From: an uncultured Lachnospiraceae bacterium
GTDB lineage: Bacteria; Bacillota_A; Clostridia; Lachnospirales; Lachnospiraceae
Length of the DNA stretch: 8,226 bases
NCBI GenBank assembly: GCA_910587905.1
Contig: CAJUOF010000324.1
Span: forward strand, 1-8,226
Direction of reading: 5' to 3'
Position 1 is the stretch's first letter. Each line of letters begins with the position of its first letter. The notes beneath the pieces were generated by a model that was not told where the DNA came from, made no database searches, and saw nothing but the letters and a program-made list of their open reading frames with translations. Positions 1-5,498 of this stretch are shown piece after piece. The translations under genes and the position numbers were made by a program.

Positions 1-225
1 CAGATGGCAGCCGGGATGGATAAGCAGATCGGAAAACCGGATCTTCTGGTGCTGTTTACCAATACCGTATCCCACAAAATGATCAAATGTGCGGTGGATG
101 AAGCCAGGCGTTCCAAGATCGAAGTGGTGCGGTGCCATACCAGCAGCAAAAGCGCTCTGTCGGAAATCCTGGAAAAAAGATGCGGCGGGGGCTTGACAAA
201 CGATGAGACCGATGTTAACCTGTAG
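1..225 (+). CDS. DUF2325 family protein, C-terminal part (5' end outside window)
   Basis: The frame is open to the left edge, so this is the last 74 residues of a longer protein; the Met at position 4 need not be a start. The visible part contains LLVLFTNTVSHKMIK followed by a predicted helix and the strand IEVVRCH. This is the Rossmann-like pattern I associate with DUF2325, where a 'D/T-x-VSH' segment and a basic helix precede a strand ending in Cys/Arg. The family has no established biochemical role that I can state. In Clostridia I recall such genes near ferrous-iron uptake genes, and the next gene here is an FeoB-associated protein, so an iron link is plausible but inferred. The last 20 or so residues (after the Cys-Gly-Gly-Gly run) look unstructured. 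The stop codon TAG lies only 48 bp before the next start, and the next gene's likely promoter sits inside this coding end. Confidence 0.65.
   Translation, partial: QMAAGMDKQIGKPDLLVLFTNTVSHKMIKCAVDEARRSKIEVVRCHTSSKSALSEILEKRCGGGLTNDETDVNL
193..221 (+). promoter_or_regulatory. Promoter of the FeoB-associated Cys-rich gene
   Basis: A perfect -35 hexamer TTGACA (193-198) is followed after 17 bp by a weak -10 TAACCT (216-221). A TG at 213-214 is correctly placed for an extended -10. The inferred start of transcription is near 228, directly before the inverted repeat at 230-249. The element lies inside the 3' end of the DUF2325 gene. The weak -10 keeps this tentative. Confidence 0.5.
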
Positions 226-229
226 TTGG

Positions 230-249
230 AAGTTAGAATAACCTAACTT
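230..249 (+). promoter_or_regulatory. DtxR-type operator (perfect inverted repeat)
   Basis: The sequence AAGTTAG-N6-CTAACTT has two perfect 7-bp arms. It contains the TTAG/CTAA elements typical of DtxR/IdeR iron boxes. It begins about 9 bp after the proposed -10, so it would overlap the transcription start, the usual position for a repressor site. It lies between the DUF2325 gene and the FeoB-associated gene. A DtxR-family repressor is encoded about 1.6 kb downstream. Binding by that protein is inferred. Confidence 0.6.
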
Positions 250-272
250 ATTTAAGAAAGAGGGACAGCATA

Positions 273-449
273 ATGTTGGAATTATTATATGGGAACCTGT
301 CAACCATACTGATCGGGCTGGCGGTCCTTCTGTTGGTGTTTTTGGCGGTGCGAAGCATCTGGAGGGACAAAAAGCGGGGGAAATCCTGTGGAAGCTGCTC
401 CGGCGGCTGTTCCGGTTGCCCCGGGTGCGGCGCGGCCGGCCGAAAGTAA
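273..449 (+). CDS. FeoB-associated Cys-rich membrane protein (58 aa)
   Basis: This is a small gene of 58 codons with a good ribosome binding site (AGAGGGA at 259-265, 8 bp before ATG). The product has a short N-terminus and one membrane segment at about residues 9-26 (Leu/Val/Ile-rich). A basic stretch follows (R27 to K37), then a Cys-rich tail with Cys at 39, 42, 46, 49 and 52, separated by Gly and Ser. This matches the FeoB-associated Cys-rich membrane protein family, whose members accompany the ferrous iron transporter FeoB. The Cys tail is thought to handle metal at the cytoplasmic side, but the exact role is not settled. The inverted repeat at 230-249 suggests iron-dependent repression. 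No FeoB is in the window, so the gene is either the tail of a feo locus to the left or a detached copy. I see no clear terminator after it; a TTTTT run at 472-476 lacks a hairpin. Confidence 0.8.
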   Translation: MLELLYGNLSTILIGLAVLLLVFLAVRSIWRDKKRGKSCGSCSGGCSGCPGCGAAGRK

Positions 450-486
450 TCCCCTCCCGCTTCCCTCACTTTTTGAAAACTCCCGC

Positions 487-515
487 TTGCCATCCGTTTT
501 GCCTCCCGATATAAT
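487..515 (+). promoter_or_regulatory. deoB promoter
   Basis: TTGCCA (487-492) and a perfect TATAAT (510-515) are separated by 17 bp, which is a strong sigma-A-type promoter. It predicts a transcript starting near 522 with a leader of about 47 nt before the deoB ATG. No operator-like palindrome is visible in the leader. Confidence 0.75.
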
Positions 516-568
516 AAAAGAAGGAGAGGCAACAGGATAGCAGATTGCATTTGGAAGGGGGAAGTTCG

Positions 569-1789
569 ATGAAGCGTGTATGTTTGATTGTGTTGGACAG
601 CGTTGGGATCGGGGAGATGCCGGATGCGAAGGATTACGGGGACGAGGGGAGCAACACGCTCCGGGCCTGTGCGGGGAGCAGCCGTTTTTCGATGCCCAAT
701 ATGGAGCGGTTGGGGCTTGGCGCCATTGACGGCGTGCGGGATTGGTATCCGGATCCGGTGAGGGCGGCGGAGCGCGCCGGAGGTTCTTCGGGTGGATGCG
801 GGTATGCCGGGGCCTTTGGCCGCCTTGGGGAGGCTTCGAAAGGGAAGGACACGACCACCGGACATTGGGAGATTGCGGGCCTTGTCTCAAAGACGCCCAT
901 GCCTTTATTCCCGGAAGGGTTTCCCAGGGAGCTTTTGGACGAGTTTGAGAGGCGGACCGGGAGAGGGATTCTCTGCAACCGGCCTTATTCCGGGACGGAT
1001 GCGATCCGGGATTTTGGGGAGGAGCATATGCGGACGGGAGCGCTGATTGTCTATACCTCAGCGGACAGCGTCTTTCAGGTGGCAGCCCATGAGTCGGTGG
1101 TTCCCGTGAAGGAGCTTTATGAGATCTGTGAGACGGCCAGGGAGCTTTGCGTCGGAACGTTCGGCGTGGGCCGGGTGATCGCAAGACCCTTTGAGGGGGA
1201 GCCGGGAAGCTTTAAGAGGACGGAGCGGCGCCATGATTTTTCTCTGCTTCCGCCGAAGGACACCATGCTGGACGTTTTGCTCGCCCATGGGAAGGAAGTC
1301 CTGGCGGTGGGAAAAATCAATGACATTTTTGCGGGAAAGGGAATCGGGGAATTTATCCGCACGTCGGGGAATGCCGACGGGATCGACAAAACCATCGCCT
1401 ATATGAAGCGGGAGTTTGAAGGGATTTGTTTTACGAACCTGGTGGATTATGATATGCTCTACGGACACCGGAATGACGTGGACGGTTATGCGGAGGCTCT
1501 GACGTATTTTGACAGGCGGCTTCCGGAGCTTCTCGCTTTGTTGGGAGAGGAGGATGTCCTGATGATCACGGCAGACCACGGCTGTGACCCTTCGACGCCT
1601 TCGACGGATCATTCCCGGGAGTATGTACCGCTTGTCATGGCGGGAGGCCCCATTAAGGCAGGGGCGGACATCGGGACAAGGGAGACCTTTGCCGATATCG
1701 GTGCCACGATTCTGGATTATTTCGGGATCAAGGGTGGAATTTCCGGGAAAAGCTTTTTGAAAGAAATTTGCGTTTCCCATATTTTATAG
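569..1789 (+). CDS. deoB: Phosphopentomutase
   Basis: DeoB interconverts ribose 1-phosphate (or deoxyribose 1-phosphate) and ribose 5-phosphate in the cytoplasm. It thereby links nucleoside breakdown to the pentose phosphate pathway. The protein is 406 residues and has the alkaline-phosphatase-superfamily layout. Expected Mn2+ ligands are present: D10 (in LDSVGIGE), D295 and H300 (in DYDMLYGH), D336 and H337 (in TADHGCDP) and H348 (in TDHSREY). The phosphorylated Thr corresponds to T95 in KGKDTTTGHWE. The ATG at 569 has a strong GGAAGGGGGAAG site 4 bp upstream, and an in-frame TTG at 545 is less likely. Compared with the Bacillus enzyme as I remember it, there is an insertion of about 13 residues at about 57-84, rich in Gly and Ala, just before the active-site loop. 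The gene stands alone between its own promoter and a terminator, without the nucleoside phosphorylase often found beside deoB. Confidence 0.95.
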   Translation: MKRVCLIVLDSVGIGEMPDAKDYGDEGSNTLRACAGSSRFSMPNMERLGLGAIDGVRDWYPDPVRAAERAGGSSGGCGYAGAFGRLGEASKGKDTTTGHWEIAGLVSKTPMPLFPEGFPRELLDEFERRTGRGILCNRPYSGTDAIRDFGEEHMRTGALIVYTSADSVFQVAAHESVVPVKELYEICETARELCVGTFGVGRVIARPFEGEPGSFKRTERRHDFSLLPPKDTMLDVLLAHGKEVLAVGKINDIFAGKGIGEFIRTSGNADGIDKTIAYMKREFEGICFTNLVDYDMLYGHRNDVDGYAEALTYFDRRLPELLALLGEEDVLMITADHGCDPSTPSTDHSREYVPLVMAGGPIKAGADIGTRETFADIGATILDYFGIKGGISGKSFLKEICVSHIL

Positions 1790-1810
1790 GAGGAATTGTT
1801 GAAAGAAACT

Positions 1811-1868
1811 CATGGGCCGGCCGGAGAAGGTGGAAAACAGTCACTTCCGGCCGGCCACATGCTTTTTT
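1811..1868 (+). terminator. deoB terminator, probably bidirectional
   Basis: An 11-bp perfect GC-rich stem (1815-1825 with 1846-1856) is extended at its base by CATG (1811-1814) pairing with 1858-1861 around one bulged base. The stem is followed by a run of six T (1863-1868), a classic rho-independent terminator for deoB. On the opposite strand the hairpin is followed by a T-rich AGTTTCTTTC, so it may also stop transcription of the minus-strand repressor gene. The right arm encodes the last residues of that repressor (HVAGRK and stop). Confidence 0.8.
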
Positions 1869-2209
1869 ACAGCAGAAAAGCTCTCTGCGCTGATGACGTG
1901 TTCAATCCGACAGGCGTCTTCTTTTGCAGTCTTTTCCGAAACGCCCAATTGGATGAACCAGTCGGAGAGCAGGGTATGCCGCTCATAGATGGTTTCGGCG
2001 ATCTGGCGGCCGGATTCGGTCAGGGTGATGTAGCCGTCCTCATCTACCAGAATATGCCCTGCATTTCTCAGGTTTTTCATGGCGACGCTGACGCTGGGCT
2101 TGGAAAATGCCAGTTCATTGGCGATGTCGATGGAACGGACGTTGCCGTTTTTTTGACTGAGAATCAAAATGGTTTCCAGATAATTTTCGGCAGATTCTTG
2201 GATTTTCAA
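1841..2209 (-). CDS. DtxR-family metal-dependent repressor, short two-domain form
   Basis: This 122-residue protein has a winged helix-turn-helix at about residues 5-65 (VRSIDIANELAFSKPSVSVAMKNL is the recognition part) and a dimerisation and metal-binding domain at about 70-112. It has no C-terminal SH3/FeoA-like domain, so it is MntR-like in size. By alignment from memory, metal-site positions are N9, E12, H78, C100, E103 and H104. The segment DACRIEHVIS resembles DtxR, which uses Cys and binds Fe2+, rather than MntR, which has Glu there. Iron sensing is therefore more likely than manganese, though N9 replaces the usual Met or Asp. Translation starts at TTG, with AGGAGG 8 bp upstream and no nearby ATG. 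A strong promoter lies upstream. A plausible target is the inverted repeat at 230-249; I see no similar repeat at its own promoter. Confidence 0.88.
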   Translation of the reverse strand: MKIQESAENYLETILILSQKNGNVRSIDIANELAFSKPSVSVAMKNLRNAGHILVDEDGYITLTESGRQIAETIYERHTLLSDWFIQLGVSEKTAKEDACRIEHVISAESFSAVKKHVAGRK

Positions 2210-2248
2210 TCGGTTTTCCTCCTGTTGTCGGCATTTGAACCGTCATAT

Positions 2249-2277
2249 AGTATAACATAAATGTCGAATCCTTGCAA
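2249..2277 (-). promoter_or_regulatory. Promoter of the DtxR-family repressor gene
   Basis: Read on the minus strand, TTGCAA (2277-2272) and TATACT (2254-2249) are 17 bp apart. TG at 2257-2256 forms an extended -10. The leader is about 30 nt before the TTG start at 2209. The element is divergent from the promoter at 2310-2338, with only about 30 bp between them. Confidence 0.75.
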
Positions 2278-2309
2278 TGGAGAGGGATTTGACTATAATT
2301 ATCTCCATC

Positions 2310-2338
2310 TATACAGATTCCGAACTTTATGGTATAAT
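2310..2338 (+). promoter_or_regulatory. Promoter of the DUF975-CmpB membrane protein gene
   Basis: A perfect TATAAT (2333-2338) carries an extended TG (2330-2331). It is preceded at 17 bp by TATACA (2310-2315), which matches four of six -35 positions. The transcript would start near 2345, after the earliest in-frame start at 2261. This is the main reason to place the protein start at 2369. Confidence 0.65.
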
Positions 2339-2368
2339 AAAGAGATATTTTTGAAAATATGGGGCGGA

Positions 2369-4126
2369 ATGAATATGTGGAGCAGACGGGAACTGAAGAG
2401 AACCAGCAGGGGCATCATGAAAAAGCATTACTGGCGGGTGATTGCCATCTGTTTTGTCGTGAGCTTTCTGGCGGGCAGCAATAATGACACCTTTTCTGCC
2501 GTATTTTCCTACGACTCCTCGAAAGAGGTGATCGATACAGTCCAGGAAAATACGGTTTTTGACATTAATGACATTCGGGAGAAAAAGCCGCTGGATTATC
2601 TTCTGGAAAAGTTTGAAAAACGGAGTGAGGAGGAGCAGGAGGTCATAGAGAGGAGCCCCTACAAGGAGGGCGTGTTTTCTGCCATCTTTAACAGGACCGT
2701 GGCTACCGGCTCCGTGTTTTCCGGCATGATTGCCCTGTTTCTGGAGCCGATTTTGGAGGGGGCATGGCTGTCCCTCATTTCTGCGGCGGTGGGAGTAGCC
2801 CTCCTGTTTTTCTGGTGGCTCCTGGTGCGGAACATCATCCAGGTGGGAAGCTGTCGGTTTTTTCTGGAAGCGCATACCTATAAGGACACAAAAGGAAATC
2901 GACTTTTTTTCCTGTACAAGATCGGCCGCATGTGGCGGGTGGCCCTCATCATGCTCCGAAAATTTCTCTATCAGTGGCTCTGGTCTCTGACGATCATCGG
3001 AGGCTGGGTCAAGGGCTACTCGTATCTGATGGTGCCTTATCTGGCGGCGGAAAATCCCAATTTGAAGGGTCGGGAGGCCATCCGGGTCTCCCGGAAGATG
3101 ATGAAGGGAAATAAATGGCGGGCGTTCCTTTTGGACTGTTCGTTTTTGGGCTGGCATCTGCTGAGCTTTCTCACCCTGGGGCTGGTAGATATTTTCTATG
3201 CGAATGCGTACAAGGCCGGAGCCAGGGCGGGGCTTTACCTGGCGCTCAGGGAGCAGGCTCTTGCAGAGGGGGCCGCGTATTGCCATGTGTTTACGGATGC
3301 TTACCTGACCTGTCCGCCGCAGGAAGAGGAACTCCGTGCGGCCTTTGAGCGGGAAGCAGTCCTTGCGGAGGGGAGCGACTGGAAAGCGCAGAGGGAGCGG
3401 GCGAGGGAAGCGGAGCTTGACGTGTTCGAGGAATATCCGGCAGTTCTTTTCACGGTTCCGGAGGAGCTTCGCATCAAGCGGCCCGGGATCAATTACCACT
3501 GCAAATATGGGATCACAGGGATCGTTCTTCTGTTCTTTATCTTTTCCTTTGCAGGTTGGTGCTGGGAGGTAGGGCTCCATCTGGTCCAGAGCGGGGAATT
3601 TGTCAATCGGGGCGTCTTTTACGGGCCCTGGCTCCCGATCTATGGCTCCGGCGGAGTTCTGGTACTGGTACTTCTCAAGAAGCTGAGGGACCGTCCGGTG
3701 GCCACGTTCTTTATGACGGTCCTAATCTGCGGTGTCGTGGAATATGGAACCAGCTTCGCGCTGGAGCAGATGTACGGCATCCGCTGGTGGGATTACAGCG
3801 GCTATTTCCTGCAATTAAACGGAAGGATTTGCGCCGAGGGTCTTCTGGTGTTTGGCCTGGGGGGATGTGCGTTCATCTACATCCTGGCGCCTCTGATCAT
3901 GGAGACGGGGATCAAACGGCTTTCCATGAAGGTGCGGATTTTGCTGTGCGTTCTGCTTATGGCCCTGTTTGCGGCGGACTTCTGGTATTCCAGGGAGACG
4001 CCCAACAGCGGCGAAGGCATCAGTGGCCAGAGTGAGGAGCTTTTTTGGGCGGACGGTTCCCTGGAAGCCCCGACAGGAGGAACCATAGGAACAGGAGACT
4101 GCCCTTTAACATGCTGGAAACGGTGA
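2369..4126 (+). CDS. DUF975 / CmpB-type 'putative ABC transporter permease' fusion membrane protein
   Basis: This is a polytopic membrane protein of 585 residues. The N-terminal half (about 1-285) fits DUF975: a first membrane helix at 21-37, a polar region at 38-110, helices at about 131-155, 195-215 and 255-280, and the segment REAIRVSRKMMKGNKW before FLGWHLLSFLTLGL. A charged, Glu/Arg-rich linker (about 285-375) follows. The C-terminal half fits the CmpB 'putative ABC-transporter' family: FAGWCWEV at about 394-401, NRGVFYGPWLPIYGSGG at 413-429, then about four more helices and the motif PNSGEGI at 545-551. Neither family has a proven transport substrate, and there is no ATPase subunit nearby. 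ATG 2369 is preceded by GGGGCGG; ATG 2375 is also possible. The frame continues 34 residues past PNSGEGI into sequence antisense to the MATE gene, an overlap of 107 bp. That tail is hydrophilic and may result from loss of an earlier stop. Confidence 0.8.
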   Translation: MNMWSRRELKRTSRGIMKKHYWRVIAICFVVSFLAGSNNDTFSAVFSYDSSKEVIDTVQENTVFDINDIREKKPLDYLLEKFEKRSEEEQEVIERSPYKEGVFSAIFNRTVATGSVFSGMIALFLEPILEGAWLSLISAAVGVALLFFWWLLVRNIIQVGSCRFFLEAHTYKDTKGNRLFFLYKIGRMWRVALIMLRKFLYQWLWSLTIIGGWVKGYSYLMVPYLAAENPNLKGREAIRVSRKMMKGNKWRAFLLDCSFLGWHLLSFLTLGLVDIFYANAYKAGARAGLYLALREQALAEGAAYCHVFTDAYLTCPPQEEELRAAFEREAVLAEGSDWKAQRERAREAELDVFEEYPAVLFTVPEELRIKRPGINYHCKYGITGIVLLFFIFSFAGWCWEVGLHLVQSGEFVNRGVFYGPWLPIYGSGGVLVLVLLKKLRDRPVATFFMTVLICGVVEYGTSFALEQMYGIRWWDYSGYFLQLNGRICAEGLLVFGLGGCAFIYILAPLIMETGIKRLSMKVRILLCVLLMALFAADFWYSRETPNSGEGISGQSEELFWADGSLEAPTGGTIGTGDCPLTCWKR

Positions 4127-5393
4127 TGCACCACCAGATACCGTCAAGTCCCAGGGAGGTTTGCGAGAGGACCATGGCGGCCGGGATCCGCAGGGAGGTA
4201 AAGACGATTCCCACCAGAGAAGGAGGCAGGGTCTTGCCCAGGCCGGAAAAGGCTCCGGCGGTGGTGATCTCCACACACATGAAAAGCTGGGAAAGACTTA
4301 GGATTTTTAGGTATTGGATGCCCATAGGGAGGACCTCGGCGTCCGGGATGAAGAACCGAAAAATAGGGCCCGGCAGGGTAAAGAGCACGAGATTACAGAG
4401 CAGTCCCCAGAGGATGATGACGGTCATGGAGATCCGGTAGCCTTTTCTTATGCGAGAGTGATTTCCGGCTCCGAAGTTCTGGGCGGTGAAGGCGTTCACG
4501 GCGGCGGAGAAGCCCTCTGCGGTCATCCAGGAGATGGACTCGATCTGGCTCCCGACCTTCTGGACCGCCACGGCGGCGTCGCCCCAGCCGGCGATCATCC
4601 TCGCGATGCACATGGAAATGGCGGAGAAGGCCATGTTCTGAAGGGAGGAGGGAAGGCCGATGCGAAATATGGCCCGAACCCGGCGGCCGTCCGGTTTGGT
4701 CCGGAGCTTGATATGGGAAAAGATGACCGGTTCCCGGCGGACGCAGAGGAAGAATAAGAGAAACACGAAAGCCTGGGAGCCGACGGTGGCGGCAGCCGCT
4801 CCGGCCACACCCATGGCGGGTACGGGACCGAGACCGAAAATGAGGAGCGGATCCAAAAGGATGTTTAAGACCATGCCGGCAGCATTCGCCAGAAACGGCG
4901 TCCGGCTGTTTCCCATGGCGGTGAGGAGCCTGGTGAGGATCTGATTCAGGATAGGGAAGATCACGAGGCCGCAGGTAATGACCAGGTAGATTCTGGCGTC
5001 CGCCACGACGGAGCCGGAATTCAGCCGGAAAAATCCGATCAGCGGACGGTTCAAAAGAACGCAAAAAAGGCCGAACAGGAGGGAGAGGGAAATGCCCATC
5101 TGAATGGAGATGCGGGCGTAGGAGACGGCTTCCTCCCGGTCGCCTGCCCCGAGTTTCTGGGCGACGAGAATCTGCCCTCCGGTGCTGGCGATGAGGCCGA
5201 GCCCCAGGGAGAGCCAGGAGAACATGCCGGAGGCGCCTACGGCGGCCACAGCTCCGGCGCTTAAGCGGCCGATCCAGATCATGTCGGTTAAGTTGTAGGC
5301 CATCTGCACCAGGGAGGTGAGCATGATGGGGAGCGCCAGGGAGGCGAGGGCGGGGAAGATTTTTCCCTCCAGCAGGTTGACGGTTCGGTTCAT
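4020..5393 (-). CDS. MATE-family multidrug/cation antiporter
   Basis: This 457-residue inner-membrane protein has two homologous halves of about six helices each, the standard MATE plan and length. The N-terminal half opens with LASLALPIMLTSLVQMAYNL, TDMIWIGRL and GGQILVAQKLGAGD. The second half begins at IFRIGLPSSLQNM and carries QIESISWM and TAQNFGAGNHSRI, the counterpart of the first-half AQKLGAG motif. MATE proteins export cationic drugs or metabolites in exchange for Na+ or H+; the substrate here cannot be read from sequence. The ATG has AGGAG about 8 bp upstream and a strong promoter at 5428-5456. It is divergent from the DUF362 gene and convergent with the DUF975-CmpB gene. Its stop at 4020 lies about where a MATE protein should end, just after a short basic tail (PKKAPHSGH), so this member of the overlapping pair looks normal. 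Confidence 0.93.
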   Translation of the reverse strand: MNRTVNLLEGKIFPALASLALPIMLTSLVQMAYNLTDMIWIGRLSAGAVAAVGASGMFSWLSLGLGLIASTGGQILVAQKLGAGDREEAVSYARISIQMGISLSLLFGLFCVLLNRPLIGFFRLNSGSVVADARIYLVITCGLVIFPILNQILTRLLTAMGNSRTPFLANAAGMVLNILLDPLLIFGLGPVPAMGVAGAAAATVGSQAFVFLLFFLCVRREPVIFSHIKLRTKPDGRRVRAIFRIGLPSSLQNMAFSAISMCIARMIAGWGDAAVAVQKVGSQIESISWMTAEGFSAAVNAFTAQNFGAGNHSRIRKGYRISMTVIILWGLLCNLVLFTLPGPIFRFFIPDAEVLPMGIQYLKILSLSQLFMCVEITTAGAFSGLGKTLPPSLVGIVFTSLRIPAAMVLSQTSLGLDGIWWCITVSSMLKGSLLFLWFLLSGLPGNRPPKKAPHSGH

Positions 5394-5427
5394 GGGAAAG
5401 ACTCCTTTATCATAAGCAGTATAGTAG

Positions 5428-5456
5428 ATTGTAGCAAATCAGAGAGGAAATTTCAA
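5428..5456 (-). promoter_or_regulatory. MATE gene promoter
   Basis: On the minus strand, TTGAAA (5456-5451) and TACAAT (5433-5428) are 17 bp apart, with TG one base before the -10. The leader before ATG at 5393 is about 30 nt and holds the AGGAG site. A second -10-like TATACT lies slightly downstream. No convincing plus-strand promoter for the DUF362 gene is visible in the shared 105-bp region. Confidence 0.7.
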
Positions 5457-5498
5457 CGGAAAATTCAGGACAGTTTGGGATGGGAAAGGAAGGCGGAG

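Noticed and set aside
248..1184. Two overlapping minus-strand frames of 205 and 294 codons
   Set aside because: Both are antisense to the FeoB-associated gene and deoB, low-complexity and Pro/Arg-rich, with no start signals.
430..1856. Recurrent GGCCGGCC palindromes (in the Cys-rich gene and twice in the deoB terminator)
   Set aside because: One is part of codons for Ala-Gly and the other two are the arms of one hairpin. There is no sign of a dispersed element.
1796..2260. Open frame of 154 codons on the plus strand with AGGAGG just upstream
   Set aside because: It is entirely antisense to the DtxR-family repressor, which has clear domain motifs, its own promoter and ribosome binding site. 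The frame also begins inside the deoB terminator.
2261..2368. Upstream extension of the DUF975-CmpB protein by 36 residues
   Set aside because: A TATAAT promoter lies at 2333-2338 within this stretch, and the added residues resemble translated non-coding sequence.
2327..3580. Long minus-strand frame of 417 codons opposite the DUF975-CmpB gene
   Set aside because: Its composition is Pro/Arg/His-rich as expected from the antisense of a GC-rich gene, with no motif or promoter. The plus strand carries recognisable membrane domains.
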